DNA of 64,000 bases from Maribacter sp. ACAM166 (GCF_005771495.1 NZ_VAUW01000007.1:87212-151211); one strand, 5' to 3'. Shown: positions 1 to 9,267, counted from the stretch's first letter. Made by a program: numbers and translations. The notes: a model not told the origin generated them from the sequence alone.

Positions 1-168
1 GTTTTTTTGTAACCTAGTTATTTTACTAAACATCCCCATAATACCAAAGTTACTTAAAATTGAAAAATAGGGGCTATTCGGAATGCTAAAATTTGTTAAC
101 AGCAATGAAGCCTAAGTAGGGAGTTAAAATTAGAACGCAAAACAAGATGAAGTCAAAATAATAGAAAA

Positions 169-651
169 CTAGCTGCCAAGAACAGCCATTTTAATTGCTG
201 CGATTGCTGCTTCAGCACCCTTATTACCGTGCTTACCTCCACTACGGTCTATGGCTTGTTGCATATTATTATCCGTGAGCACACAAAATATTACGGGAAC
301 ATCCATAATAATATTTAAATCTTTTATCCCTTGTGCGGTGGCATCACAAACAAAATCAAAATGTTTAGTCTCTCCTTGTATAACACTACCTACTGCTATA
401 ACGGCATCAACATTTTGGGTATTTATCATTTTCTTGGAGCCAAAAGTTAATTCAAAACTTCCGGGAACATTCCATCTTGTTATATCTTGCTTTTCGACCC
501 CACAATCTAATAATGCTTCTTCAGCACCAGAGTAAAGTCCTTCGGTAATTTCAGCATTCCATTCTGAAACAACAATCCCAAACCGAAGACCTTTCGCATT
601 TGGGATTGTTGTTTTATCGTAAACTGATAAATTTTTATTAATTGTAGCCAT
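169..651 (-). CDS. ribH: 6,7-dimethyl-8-ribityllumazine synthase
   Basis: Catalyses the penultimate step of riboflavin synthesis, condensing the ribityl-aminouracil with 3,4-dihydroxy-2-butanone 4-phosphate in the cytoplasm. At 160 aa it has normal length. Visible family motifs are the GSFEL segment near residue 64, AVGSVIQGETKHFDFV near residue 87 (with the catalytic-region His) and the C-terminal GGKHGNKGAEAA segment. Its ATG shares one base with the stop codon of the upstream TPR gene (TAATG arrangement), so the two are translationally coupled and probably share the promoter near 1440. No other riboflavin gene is in the window. Confidence 0.97.
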   Translation of the reverse strand: MATINKNLSVYDKTTIPNAKGLRFGIVVSEWNAEITEGLYSGAEEALLDCGVEKQDITRWNVPGSFELTFGSKKMINTQNVDAVIAVGSVIQGETKHFDFVCDATAQGIKDLNIIMDVPVIFCVLTDNNMQQAIDRSGGKHGNKGAEAAIAAIKMAVLGS

Positions 652-1418
652 TATGCTCCACTTTTAGCCATTCCTATAAAAGCATTTATAGAATTTGCAT
701 TTTCAGATTTTGGATACTCGTCCTTAATTCTTTGAAAGAAGCCAAAGGCCTTATCCTTTTCACCCATTTCCAACGCTGTTACACCAGCTTTATATAAAAA
801 TTTAGGTGTAGTATAATCATTTTTGCTGTGCGCAACGGCAGCTTCATAGTACCCTAAAGCGTCAGAGGGTTGGCCTAATTGCATGAAAGCATCTCCCAAT
901 CCACCTTTCGCTAAAGCACCTAGAACAGCGTCTTCAGAGCTAAAATCCTCTAAATAAGTAATTGCTTCTTGGTATTTATTCATATTCAAATATGACATAC
1001 CCGCACTATAGTTAGCTAAATTTGCAGCCTGGGTACCTCTGTATTCTTCAATAATATCTTTAAAACCGTATTTACCTTCAGCACCTTCCAAAGCCAATGT
1101 AAATAACGAATCTTTAGCTGTAGTACTAGCCAAGGCTTGATCAAAATATTGTTGTGGATAGTACATTTCATTCGCTGCACTTGCCTCCTTAGGTTTAACC
1201 ACAAATTGGCTGTAGGCTAAATAACCTAAAACGCTAATAGCTACAACTCCAATGGCACCCAATATGTAATTCTGATTTTTAGAAACCCACTCCTCTGATC
1301 TAGAAGCTCCTTCATCCAACGAACTAAATACTTCTGCTGTAGTACTTTCCTGTTCATCGAATTCTTGCTTTTCAGCTTTAGTTTCGGGTTTATATCCTCT
1401 TTTCTTATATGTAGCCAT
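651..1418 (-). CDS. TPR-containing single-pass membrane protein (YfgM-like)
   Basis: A 255-aa protein with a charged N-terminal tail (residues 1-48), one transmembrane helix at about residues 50-72, and an outer region with tetratricopeptide-type helices from about 110 to 245. This architecture resembles YfgM-type TPR proteins, which assist envelope protein folding, but the exact role is inferred. It is the first gene of a two-gene operon with ribH, overlapping it by one base. A -7 type box (TATTTTTG) lies about 20 nt upstream of the ATG. Confidence 0.85.
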   Translation of the reverse strand: MATYKKRGYKPETKAEKQEFDEQESTTAEVFSSLDEGASRSEEWVSKNQNYILGAIGVVAISVLGYLAYSQFVVKPKEASAANEMYYPQQYFDQALASTTAKDSLFTLALEGAEGKYGFKDIIEEYRGTQAANLANYSAGMSYLNMNKYQEAITYLEDFSSEDAVLGALAKGGLGDAFMQLGQPSDALGYYEAAVAHSKNDYTTPKFLYKAGVTALEMGEKDKAFGFFQRIKDEYPKSENANSINAFIGMAKSGA

Positions 1419-1438
1419 ATCTATATTTATTGGTCGCG

Positions 1439-1446
1439 CAAAAATA
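1439..1446 (-). promoter_or_regulatory. -7 box for TPR gene/ribH operon
   Basis: TATTTTTG on the minus strand matches the Bacteroidota -7 consensus TAnnTTTG, about 20 nt before the ATG at 1418. No clear -33 TTG is visible at the usual spacing. Confidence 0.55.
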
Positions 1447-1482
1447 AAGTTTTTATTGAAATCCTATGGTGTATTTATTCGT

Positions 1483-1490
1483 TATTTTTG
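1483..1490 (+). promoter_or_regulatory. -7 box for recF operon
   Basis: TATTTTTG on the plus strand, with a TTG at 1456-1458 (24 nt away, somewhat long). It lies 51 nt before the recF ATG and is divergent from the TPR/ribH promoter. Confidence 0.4.
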
Positions 1491-1541
1491 GATATTATAA
1501 GGTAGTTTTCGCTTATCAAATCCCAAAATTCAAGAATTTTA

Positions 1542-2621
1542 ATGCTGCTGAGACAATTATCATTAATTAATTATAAAAATTTTGAGTCCAAAGAACTTGT
1601 ATTCGATTCTAAAATAAATTGTTTTGTTGGTGATAATGGGGTTGGAAAAACCAACATTCTAGATTCCATATACCATATATCCTTCGGAAAAAGCTATTTT
1701 AATCCTATTTCTTCTCAGAACATACGACATGGGTCTGATTTTTTTGTAATTGATGGAACTTTTGAAAAAGACAATCGGGACGAAAAAGTAGTCTGTAGTC
1801 TAAAAAAGAACAATAAAAAAATTATCAAGAGAAATGGCAAAGCGTATGACCGTTTTGCAGATCATATTGGCTTTCTGCCCTTGGTAATGATTTCACCAGC
1901 AGATCGAGACCTTATAATTGAAGGTAGTGAAACCCGTAGAAAATTTATTGATGGGGTTATCTCACAATCGGATAAAATCTATTTACAACACCTCATCAAC
2001 TACAACAAAGTGCTATCTCAACGAAACGCACTCTTAAAATATTTCGCAGCCAACCGAACCTTTAACAAAGACACTTTGGCCGTTTACAATGAACAATTGA
2101 ATACCTACGGAACCGAAATATTTAAAAAAAGGAATTCATTTATAGATGCCTTTATCCCTATTTTCCAAGAACAATATAAAGCAATAACCGGAAACACCGA
2201 AAATGTAAGGCTTACCTATGATAGTAAATTAGTAGACGATGGGCTTCTTGGTTTATTAGAGAAAAATCTTGATAAAGACCGTGCCTTGCAATACACCAGT
2301 GTAGGCATTCATAAAGATGACCTCAACTTTGAAATTAGTGGATTTCCTATAAAAAAATTCGGTAGCCAAGGACAACAGAAATCATTTTTGATTGCGTTGA
2401 AATTTGCCCAATTTCACTTTATGAAATCTCAAAGTGAAGTAACCCCTATTTTAATTTTGGATGATATTTTTGATAAATTAGATGAACACCGAGTATCACA
2501 TATAATCACATTGGTAAATAATGAAAATTTTGGTCAAATATTCATTAGCGACACCCATGCAAAACGAACAGAAGATGTGGTGAAAAAAATTCATCAGTCC
2601 TACAAAATATTTAAGTTATAA
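1542..2621 (+). CDS. recF: DNA replication/repair protein RecF
   Basis: SMC-like ATPase that loads RecA with RecO and RecR at single-strand gaps. At 359 aa it has typical length. Walker A (GDNGVGKT) is at residues 30-37, the ABC-type signature region (GSQGQQKS) near residue 274, and Walker B (ILILDD) near residue 300. It starts a tight operon: its stop TAA overlaps the ATG of the next gene as TAATG. Unlike many bacteria, it is not beside dnaA/dnaN here. Confidence 0.97.
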   Translation: MLLRQLSLINYKNFESKELVFDSKINCFVGDNGVGKTNILDSIYHISFGKSYFNPISSQNIRHGSDFFVIDGTFEKDNRDEKVVCSLKKNNKKIIKRNGKAYDRFADHIGFLPLVMISPADRDLIIEGSETRRKFIDGVISQSDKIYLQHLINYNKVLSQRNALLKYFAANRTFNKDTLAVYNEQLNTYGTEIFKKRNSFIDAFIPIFQEQYKAITGNTENVRLTYDSKLVDDGLLGLLEKNLDKDRALQYTSVGIHKDDLNFEISGFPIKKFGSQGQQKSFLIALKFAQFHFMKSQSEVTPILILDDIFDKLDEHRVSHIITLVNNENFGQIFISDTHAKRTEDVVKKIHQSYKIFKL

Positions 2622-3040
2622 TGATGAAATACATAAGTTTATTTAGTTTGCTATTTATTACCTCATGCACTACTTCGGTAGAAAAGGAGCAGTTACATTT
2701 GTTAAATGGTTATTGGGAAATAAAAGAGGTGCGGTTTTCTGATGGCACCAAGAAAGAATATAAAATTAATAGCACAGTTGACTATATAATGTTAGATTCC
2801 CTTAAAGGCTTTCGCAAAAAAGTGAATCCTAAATTTAATGGTACATATGAAACTTCTGATGATGCAGAACCCTTGTATATCCGTATTGAAAATGATTCCA
2901 TTTTTATGGAATATAAAAACAATCTAACCACTTGGAAAGAAGTTTTACTATCCCTTAATCAAAGTAACTTCTCCGTTAAGAACGACCAAGGAATTATTTA
3001 TCATTACAAAAGATTTGAACCTATTAATATAACGCCATAA
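2621..3040 (+). CDS. Lipocalin-like lipoprotein, function unknown
   Basis: 139 aa with a lipoprotein signal: short basic start, hydrophobic core and Cys at residue 16 (TSC). The mature part has the feel of a lipocalin-like domain: LLNGYWEIKEV near the N-terminus, then alternating beta-strand patterns and a late YHYKRF. This fold is common in Bacteroidota lipoproteins with no assigned ligand. It is coupled by TAATG overlaps to recF upstream and the DUF721 gene downstream. Function is unknown. Confidence 0.75.
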   Translation: MMKYISLFSLLFITSCTTSVEKEQLHLLNGYWEIKEVRFSDGTKKEYKINSTVDYIMLDSLKGFRKKVNPKFNGTYETSDDAEPLYIRIENDSIFMEYKNNLTTWKEVLLSLNQSNFSVKNDQGIIYHYKRFEPINITP

Positions 3041-3336
3041 TGCCGAGACGAGAGAACGACAATTTATCAATGAAAGATGCCCTATCTGCATTCATTCAAA
3101 AAAATAAATTGGAAAAAGGAATGAATAAGGTAAATGCCAGAGAGGCTTGGGCTAGATTGATGGGAAATGGTGTCAACAATTATACTACCGACATAGAACT
3201 AAGAAACGACACCCTCTTTATCTCTCTTTCTTCTTCTGTACTTCGAGAAGAATTAAGTTTGGGCAAATCGAAAATCATCTCGATGATTAATGAAGAAATC
3301 GGCAAAGATTTAGTGAAAAAATTAGTACTACGCTAG
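3040..3336 (+). CDS. DUF721 / DciA-like protein
   Basis: A 98-aa protein of the DUF721 (DciA) family, whose founding members help load the replicative helicase DnaB. The family pattern is visible: N-terminal helix, a central REAWARLMG segment near residue 45, and the C-terminal strand/helix TLFISLSSSVLREELSLGK. It follows recF and a lipoprotein in one overlapping operon, which fits a replication or repair link. That this copy acts as a helicase loader is inferred from the family only. Confidence 0.85.
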   Translation: MPRRENDNLSMKDALSAFIQKNKLEKGMNKVNAREAWARLMGNGVNNYTTDIELRNDTLFISLSSSVLREELSLGKSKIISMINEEIGKDLVKKLVLR

Positions 3337-3391
3337 TTGTTGATTTAACAAACCTGTATACGTATTCTATTTCTCTTTAAAAGCGGGATAG

Positions 3392-3433
3392 ATACAGTAA
3401 AAAACCAGCCCTAGGGCTGGTTTTTTACTGTAT
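3392..3433. terminator. Bidirectional terminator, 42-bp perfect palindrome
   Basis: The two 21-nt arms are perfect reverse complements, centred at 3412/3413. The GC-rich core (CCAGCCCTAGGGCTGG) is flanked by A6 on the left and T6 on the right. It lies between the convergent recF operon and ndk and can terminate both. Confidence 0.9.
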
Positions 3434-3447
3434 TATGTTTTTCATAT

Positions 3448-3867
3448 TTAGTAAATTTCTCTACCTGAGAAATGAAATGAGCCTTCAATAGCAGCATTCT
3501 CATCACTATCAGAACCATGAACTGCGTTTGCTGAAATATCAGTAGCGAATAACTTACGAATGGTACCTTCAGCAGCATCTGCAGGATTAGTTGCACCGAT
3601 TAGCGCTCTAAAATCTTCTACTGCATTTTCTTTTTCTAGAATTGCAGCAACAATAGTTCCTCTTGTCATAAACTCAACCAATTCCCCAAAGAAAGGACGC
3701 TCTCTGTGTACTCCATAAAATTCTTGTGCATCCCTTAAGCTAAGTTGTGTATATTTCATAGCCACTATTTTAAATCCAGAAGCTGTAATCTTTTCTAATA
3801 TAGCACCTATATGCCCATTCTCAACGGCATCTGGCTTAATCATGGTAAATGTTCTATTCGTACTCAT
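3448..3867 (-). CDS. ndk: Nucleoside diphosphate kinase
   Basis: Transfers the terminal phosphate of NTPs to NDPs through a phosphohistidine, balancing nucleotide pools. At 139 aa it has family length, opening with the [11 protein letters not shown] strand. The active-site His sits in NAVHGSDS near residue 115, with [14 protein letters not shown] before it. It is a single-gene unit with its own -7 box upstream and the shared palindromic terminator downstream. Confidence 0.98.
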   Translation of the reverse strand: MSTNRTFTMIKPDAVENGHIGAILEKITASGFKIVAMKYTQLSLRDAQEFYGVHRERPFFGELVEFMTRGTIVAAILEKENAVEDFRALIGATNPADAAEGTIRKLFATDISANAVHGSDSDENAAIEGSFHFSGREIY

Positions 3868-3882
3868 ATCTTAATTTTTGCG

Positions 3883-3890
3883 CAAAAATA
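3883..3890 (-). promoter_or_regulatory. -7 box for ndk
   Basis: TATTTTTG on the minus strand, 15 nt before the ndk ATG; matches TAnnTTTG. Confidence 0.6.
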
Positions 3891-3912
3891 CATTTTTCCC
3901 TATAACTGACAA

Positions 3913-4938
3913 CTATTCAAAGACTTGTTCTAACTTTTCTAGAACGACCCCATTATCCCCAATGATTTCAAAATCAACCTTCTTAGCGCTAAAATCAAAT
4001 TCTAAAACCCCAAAACTTTCCATAGAAATAACCTCCCCTACTCGGTATGGGTTCGGCTCTCCTGAAAATCCTTTGTAAGCATGTGTAAGTCCGCTACTTG
4101 TAAAGTCAATCAAAGGATAGTTCATGCCTTTGAATTTGGTTCTTGAGAACTCAGAAATATGCCGATCTCCAGACAATATAATTACCCCCTTTGCCTTTGA
4201 TTTTACAATTAATCGCTCTAAGCGATTAACCTCATGAGGGAAATTACCCCAAGTTTCAAAACCATGCTCATTCGATAAGTATTGAATACTACTGACAATC
4301 ACGTTGAAATCGGCTTCTGAATTGCTTAATTCATTTTCCAACCACAACCATTGTATCTCACCCAAAACGGTGCCTACACCATAGTCGTTAGGCTTAATAC
4401 GCATATTAGTTTCGGTATCTGGCGTTAGGGGCGTTCTAAAATAACGTGTATCTAAAACAATCACATGTATAGTTCCGTCTTTTACTACATATTCTTTCGA
4501 CATATACACCCCTTCTTGTTTTCGTAATGGACTATCAAGAGAGACATTCATGAAATTTAAAAATTCCTGTTGACTTTCGTCTTTTGCCATATACTCCACT
4601 CCTCCATCATTCAAACCGTAATCATGATCATCCCATGTACCAATAATATCAATAGTCTCTACTAATTTCGCGTACCCTTCTACCTGCTTTTGCTTGGAAT
4701 ACATTTCACTTAAAACCTGCATATCATCAGTATCCGCGTAAATATTATCACCACCCCACACCCAAACATCTGGCTTTGTTTTTAAAATGTCGTCCCATAA
4801 AAGATTAGGTAAATCGGTTCTATTACAAGAACCAAATGCCAGTACAAAATCGGCAGTTTCAATTGCATCACCTAAAGCCGTTTTTGTTGTTGTGCAGGAT
4901 AAGCATGTAAACAAAAGAGAAATCAAAGAAATTTTCAT
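3913..4938 (-). CDS. PhoD-like alkaline phosphatase lipoprotein
   Basis: 341-aa exported metallophosphoesterase. The N-terminus is a lipoprotein signal with Cys at residue 15. PhoD-family features are FGSCNR near residue 35, the metal-site GGDNIYAD near 62, TWDDHDYGLND near 102 and the late SGDRHISE. It probably hydrolyses phosphomonoesters or diesters at the cell surface; the substrate is not evident. It stands alone, divergent from nrnA, with a TAATTTTG -7 box at 4959-4966 on the minus strand. Confidence 0.9.
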   Translation of the reverse strand: MKISLISLLFTCLSCTTTKTALGDAIETADFVLAFGSCNRTDLPNLLWDDILKTKPDVWVWGGDNIYADTDDMQVLSEMYSKQKQVEGYAKLVETIDIIGTWDDHDYGLNDGGVEYMAKDESQQEFLNFMNVSLDSPLRKQEGVYMSKEYVVKDGTIHVIVLDTRYFRTPLTPDTETNMRIKPNDYGVGTVLGEIQWLWLENELSNSEADFNVIVSSIQYLSNEHGFETWGNFPHEVNRLERLIVKSKAKGVIILSGDRHISEFSRTKFKGMNYPLIDFTSSGLTHAYKGFSGEPNPYRVGEVISMESFGVLEFDFSAKKVDFEIIGDNGVVLEKLEQVFE

Positions 4939-4958
4939 GTAAAATAATTAAGTCTTAA

Positions 4959-4966
4959 CAAAATTA
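4959..4966 (-). promoter_or_regulatory. -7 box for the PhoD-like gene
   Basis: TAATTTTG on the minus strand, 20 nt before the ATG at 4938. Confidence 0.5.
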
Positions 4967-5000
4967 AGGTATTCGATTTAAAGCCTATATTATTAAATTG

Positions 5001-5008
5001 TATCTTTG
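5001..5008 (+). promoter_or_regulatory. -7 box directly before nrnA
   Basis: TATCTTTG ends only 5 nt before the nrnA ATG at 5014. With the usual distance to the start of transcription, the mRNA would be leaderless or nearly so. Confidence 0.55.
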
Positions 5009-5013
5009 CCGCC

Positions 5014-6030
5014 ATGAATTTAGAGCACCTAAATGCGCTTAAAGAGCTACTTTCTTCTTCAAAGAAAATAGCGATTATTCCACATAAAAATCCTGATGGT
5101 GATGCTATTGGCTCAACGTTGGCACTTTGGCATTATCTTATTAATGGTGGCCATAACGCAAGTATTGTCTCGCCTAACGATTTTCCTAAGTTTTTAAAAT
5201 GGATGCCAGGTGCGGATCAAATATTAAATTTCGAAAAGGAAAATACACAATCAAAATCATGCATCAATAATGCAGATGTGATATTCACGCTAGATTTCAA
5301 TCACTTAGGGCGAGTGGGCCAAATGAGTGGAATATTAGAATCAGCGAATGCTACATTTGTTATGATCGATCATCACCAAGAACCATCTGATTATGCAGAA
5401 ATTATGTATTCTGATGTGACCATGAGTTCTACATGTGAAATGGTCTACAGCTTACTTCGTAAATTAGGTGATACCCATAGTATTACTTCAGAAATGGCCA
5501 ACTGTATTTATACAGGAATAATGACAGATACTGGGTCCTTCAAGTTCGCAGCAACCACCAGCAACACACATAGAGTTGTAGCAGAACTTATGGATAAAGG
5601 TGCAGAAGGCACAGAAATTCATCATCGCATTTACGACACCAATTCACCTAGCAGATTACATTTATTAGGTTGTGCTCTAAAGAATATGGTTATTCTGCAA
5701 GAGCAACAAACGGCATACATTACGCTTAGCCAAGAAGAATTAGACAGGTACAAGTACCAAAAAGGTGATACAGAAGGTTTCGTCAATTACGGTCTAACGT
5801 TAGATGGAATACGTTTTGCTGTTATATTTATTGAAAATAAAGAAGAAGGGATTTTAAAAATTTCTTTCAGGTCAGTAGGTGATTTTTCGGTAAATGATTT
5901 TGCAAGAAAGCACTTTAATGGAGGAGGTCATACCAATGCCGCAGGTGGAAAAAGTGATGACTCTATAGAAGATACTATCCTTTATTTCACATCGTTATTA
6001 CCTCAATATATGAATCAATTACAATCATGA
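5014..6030 (+). CDS. nrnA: DHH-family oligoribonuclease / pAp phosphatase
   Basis: Cytoplasmic DHH/DHHA1 phosphoesterase that degrades short RNA oligomers and dephosphorylates 3'-phosphoadenosine 5'-phosphate. The 338-aa protein shows the DHH motifs in order: PHKNPDGDAIGS near residue 23, LDFNHLGRVG near 93, and MIDHHQEPSDY near 118. The DHHA1 RNA-binding motif GGGHTNAAGG is near residue 306. It leads an operon with gldI, whose ATG overlaps the nrnA stop by 4 nt. Confidence 0.93.
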   Translation: MNLEHLNALKELLSSSKKIAIIPHKNPDGDAIGSTLALWHYLINGGHNASIVSPNDFPKFLKWMPGADQILNFEKENTQSKSCINNADVIFTLDFNHLGRVGQMSGILESANATFVMIDHHQEPSDYAEIMYSDVTMSSTCEMVYSLLRKLGDTHSITSEMANCIYTGIMTDTGSFKFAATTSNTHRVVAELMDKGAEGTEIHHRIYDTNSPSRLHLLGCALKNMVILQEQQTAYITLSQEELDRYKYQKGDTEGFVNYGLTLDGIRFAVIFIENKEEGILKISFRSVGDFSVNDFARKHFNGGGHTNAAGGKSDDSIEDTILYFTSLLPQYMNQLQS

Positions 6031-6560
6031 GATTAGTTTCTGTTATATTTCTTATGATTATTTTCAGTAGCTGTGGCGGACCAAAACCGAGAAAGCCCGT
6101 ACAGACAAAAAGCGGCAGTTTTTTCAAAGCCTCTATTGAAAGGAGCCAAAAATTATTAGAAGACGAAGAAGGTAAAATTCAAAATATCATAAAATTAGAC
6201 TCCTTAAAGCATTATTCCCATAGTGCTTCCGGTTCGTGGTATCACTACTTAGCCGTTAATGACACAACAGAATACACCCCGAAAACAGATGATTTAGTGG
6301 TATTTAATTATGACATATTAACATTAAATAATGACACCATCTATTCCAAAAAAGACATTGGTGTTGTCACTTACAAAGTAGACAAACAAGAACTTTTTCA
6401 AGGCCTTCGAGATGCTGTTAAATTATTAAAAGTACATGAACGTGCTACGTTCTTATTCCCGTCTTCATTGGCATTTGGGTATCACGGTGATGAAAATAAA
6501 ATTGGTAGTAATACTCCCTTAAAATCTACCATCACCATTTTACAGATTGAAAAACAATAA
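6027..6560 (+). CDS. gldI: Gliding motility-associated FKBP-type peptidyl-prolyl isomerase GldI
   Basis: 177-aa lipoprotein (signal with SSC lipobox, Cys at about residue 16) carrying an FKBP domain at about residues 85-177, with RDAVKLLKVHERATFLFPSS and LAFGYHG as the recognisable core. GldI is required for gliding in Flavobacterium and probably folds envelope motility proteins. The link with nrnA upstream and a second prolyl isomerase downstream is typical of flavobacteria. No other gld, spr or T9SS gene lies in the window, so gliding itself cannot be concluded. Confidence 0.88.
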   Translation: MRLVSVIFLMIIFSSCGGPKPRKPVQTKSGSFFKASIERSQKLLEDEEGKIQNIIKLDSLKHYSHSASGSWYHYLAVNDTTEYTPKTDDLVVFNYDILTLNNDTIYSKKDIGVVTYKVDKQELFQGLRDAVKLLKVHERATFLFPSSLAFGYHGDENKIGSNTPLKSTITILQIEKQ

Positions 6561-6578
6561 AAAACTAAGTAAATTAAA

Positions 6579-7727
6579 ATGACTATTATGATTAAAAAAA
6601 TGTACTTACTAGCAGTTATAGGTCTACTTATGGCGAGCTGTAAAACTAGCAAAAGAGCCGATTTAGGCGATGGTTTGTTTGCAGATATAAAAACCTCTAT
6701 GGGCGATATTATCGTTCGTTTGGAGCAAGACATAACCCCTATTACCGTTGCCAACTTTGTGTCTTTAGCAGAAGGAACAAATCCATTTGTTAGTGAAGAG
6801 TACAAAGATAAAAAGTTTTATGACAGTATTGTATTTCATAGAATTATTAAAGATTTTATGATTCAAGGGGGAGATCCTTTAGGACAAGGATCAGGTAATC
6901 CAGGGTACAAATTCATGGATGAATTCAATGACTCTTTGGTGCATGATAAAAAAGGTATTTTATCAATGGCAAACTCAGGACCTACCACCAATGGAAGTCA
7001 ATTTTTCATTACACATAAAGCTACACCATGGTTAAACAACAAGCATACTGTTTTTGGTGAAGTAATTGAAGGTATGGATGTTGTAGATTCTATTGCTAAT
7101 GTACCCGTTGGAGCGGGAAGTAAACCTATTGAACCCGTTATAATGAATACTGTTGAGATTATTCGCAATGGAAAAGAGGCTCGTAAATTTGATGCGGTCA
7201 AAGTAATGACGGAATATTTCGATAAAGAAGAAGAAAGGTTGGCTGTAATTGAAAAAGAAAAAGCTAAAAAACTAGCTGAAGTACAGAAAATTAAAACCGA
7301 ATTTTTAGCAGAAATTAAATCCCAAAAAGCAAAAGCAATAGCTTTACCTTCTGGACTTAAAGTTTTAACCTTAGAAAGCGGAACAGGTGAAAAACCAACA
7401 ATTGGCCAAAAGGTTGATGTTATGTACGCTGGCTACTTAATGGACGGTACCTTGTTCGATAGTAATTATGCAGAGGTGGCAAAAAAGTACGGTACTTTTG
7501 ATTTGAACAGAGAACAAGCGATGGGATACATGCCTGTCCCAATGGACTATACTCCTGAATCACGTTTAATTGCCGGATTTAGAGAAGGTTTATTGACAAT
7601 GAAGGTGGGTGATAAAGTTCGCTTATTCATACCATCGCATTTAGGATACGGTGCACAAGGCGGAGGCCCGATTCCAGCAGATGCTGATTTAGTATTTGAT
7701 TTAGAAATTACAGGAATAGTACAATAA
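6579..7727 (+). CDS. Dual prolyl isomerase: cyclophilin + FKBP fusion lipoprotein
   Basis: 382 aa with a lipoprotein signal (lipobox MASC near residue 21; the ATG at 6588 gives the neater signal peptide). Residues ~32-195 form a cyclophilin domain (FHRIIKDFMIQGGDP, NGSQFFITH, LNNKHTVFGEV). A charged linker at ~200-250, likely helical, leads to an FKBP domain at ~265-382 (VMYAGYLMDGTLFDSN, LGYGAQGGGPIPADADLVF). Both active-site regions look intact. It probably assists periplasmic protein folding beside GldI, 18 nt upstream. Confidence 0.93.
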   Translation: MTIMIKKMYLLAVIGLLMASCKTSKRADLGDGLFADIKTSMGDIIVRLEQDITPITVANFVSLAEGTNPFVSEEYKDKKFYDSIVFHRIIKDFMIQGGDPLGQGSGNPGYKFMDEFNDSLVHDKKGILSMANSGPTTNGSQFFITHKATPWLNNKHTVFGEVIEGMDVVDSIANVPVGAGSKPIEPVIMNTVEIIRNGKEARKFDAVKVMTEYFDKEEERLAVIEKEKAKKLAEVQKIKTEFLAEIKSQKAKAIALPSGLKVLTLESGTGEKPTIGQKVDVMYAGYLMDGTLFDSNYAEVAKKYGTFDLNREQAMGYMPVPMDYTPESRLIAGFREGLLTMKVGDKVRLFIPSHLGYGAQGGGPIPADADLVFDLEITGIVQ

Positions 7728-7741
7728 TTATTGTGTACTAT

Positions 7742-7776
7742 AAAAAACCCGTTAGTTCATTCTAACGGGTTTTTTT
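7742..7776. terminator. Bidirectional terminator
   Basis: CCCGTTAG (7748-7755) pairs with CTAACGGG (7762-7769) around a 6-nt loop, flanked by A6 and T7. It lies between the convergent isomerase gene and pepD. Confidence 0.9.
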
Positions 7777-7782
7777 ATGCTT

Positions 7783-9234
7783 TTATTTTTCTGGTGTAAC
7801 TGCTAGTATTGCAATAAGAAATTTCCAAAACTTCTGTACTGAAGATATACTGACACGCTCGTCTGGCGAGTGCGCTCCTAATATTGTAGGTCCGAAACTT
7901 ACCATATCGATTTGTGGGTAATTCTGACCTAATATACCACATTCTAAACCCGCATGGCATGCAATTACCTTTGGCTCTTCTTTGAACAATTTAATATATG
8001 TATGCTTGGTAATAGATAGGATTTCAGAATCCGGATTTGGACTCCAACCCGGGTAATCACCTGAAAGGTCCACTTCGAATCCTCCCAATTCAAAAACCGA
8101 ACGCAACGCATTGGCTAAATCTAATTTTGCAGAATCAACGGATGAACGCGTAAGACAGCCAATAATAATCTTACCGTCTTTAACTACTATTTTTGCTACG
8201 TTATTAGACGTTTCAACTAAATTTTTAATAGCAGCACTCATTGCATATACTCCATTATGAGCAGCGTAGATGGATTTTATCAATTTTCCTTGAGCACCTA
8301 AACCCATGACTTTTTTCGCCGGTTCTATTTCAGATAGGCTAATGATAACATTAGGTTCTTGTATTTTTAATTCCGTCTTGATGGCATCAGACAATTCATT
8401 GAATTTATTCGTGAATTCCTCTACCTGCTTTCTACCAATATTCAATTGGCAAAGACTTTCTCTAGGGATTGCATTTCGTAAACTACCACCCTTCAAAGAA
8501 CTAATACGCATGTTAAAGTCAAGCCCTAAATAAAGCAAACGGTTCATAATTTTGTTGGCATTGCCCTGCCCCTTATAAATATCCATACCGCTGTGGCCAC
8601 CCTTCAATCCTTTCACAGTAATTTGAAGTCCCGCATCACCATGTACACAAGACTTTTCATTATACGTGCGTTTGGCGGTAACATCGACACCACCAGCGCA
8701 TCCTATATCAATTTCATCGTCTTCTTCGGTATCTAGATTTAAAAGTATTTCTCCTTTTAAAACTCCTCCTTTTAATCCAAAAGCACCTGTCATACCCGTT
8801 TCTTCATCAATTGTAAACAATGCTTCAAGCGCCGGATGCGGAACAGAATCACTCTCTAACAAAGCCATTATAGCTGCGACTCCCATTCCGTTATCGGCCC
8901 CTAATGTGGTTCCTTTAGCTTTAACCCAATCGCCATCAACGAACATTTCTATTCCTTGTGTATCAAAATTAAATTGAGTATCACCATTTTTTTGATGCAC
9001 CATATCTAAATGACTCTGCAGTGTAACCATTTTTTTAGACTCCATACCTTTTGTGGCAGGCTTCCTGATTATGACATTCCCTGTATCATCAGAAAAAGTT
9101 TCCAAGCCAAGTTTGTTGCCAAAATCCATCATAAAGGCAATTACCCTTTCCTCTTTTTTAGAAGCTCTAGGCACCTCATTTAATTTCGAAAAATTATTCC
9201 AAACCGACTTAGGTTCTAATTGATTAATCTTCAT
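7783..9234 (-). CDS. pepD: Aminoacyl-histidine dipeptidase (M20, PepD)
   Basis: 483-aa cytosolic zinc dipeptidase of the Xaa-His dipeptidase family, which cleaves dipeptides such as carnosine. Motifs in order are LQSHLDMVHQK near residue 75 (metal His and Asp), TTLGADNGMGVA near 113, FTIDEETGMTGAFGL near 142 (catalytic Glu), LLNLDTEEDDEID near 168, and C-terminal CHAGLECGILG. No signal peptide. It stands alone and is divergent from the DUF3810 gene. Confidence 0.95.
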   Translation of the reverse strand: MKINQLEPKSVWNNFSKLNEVPRASKKEERVIAFMMDFGNKLGLETFSDDTGNVIIRKPATKGMESKKMVTLQSHLDMVHQKNGDTQFNFDTQGIEMFVDGDWVKAKGTTLGADNGMGVAAIMALLESDSVPHPALEALFTIDEETGMTGAFGLKGGVLKGEILLNLDTEEDDEIDIGCAGGVDVTAKRTYNEKSCVHGDAGLQITVKGLKGGHSGMDIYKGQGNANKIMNRLLYLGLDFNMRISSLKGGSLRNAIPRESLCQLNIGRKQVEEFTNKFNELSDAIKTELKIQEPNVIISLSEIEPAKKVMGLGAQGKLIKSIYAAHNGVYAMSAAIKNLVETSNNVAKIVVKDGKIIIGCLTRSSVDSAKLDLANALRSVFELGGFEVDLSGDYPGWSPNPDSEILSITKHTYIKLFKEEPKVIACHAGLECGILGQNYPQIDMVSFGPTILGAHSPDERVSISSVQKFWKFLIAILAVTPEK

Positions 9235-9259
9235 AGCATTATTTCATAGTTAATGTTGC

Positions 9260-9267
9260 CAAAAATA
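9260..9267 (-). promoter_or_regulatory. -7 box for pepD
   Basis: TATTTTTG on the minus strand, 25 nt before the pepD ATG. Confidence 0.5.

Noticed and set aside
1..168. Left edge of the window
   Set aside because: Looked for a gene, RNA or terminator after ribH; nothing convincing.
8306..8977. Plus-strand frames inside pepD
   Set aside because: Opposite to a full-length M20 peptidase with all motifs; no independent support.
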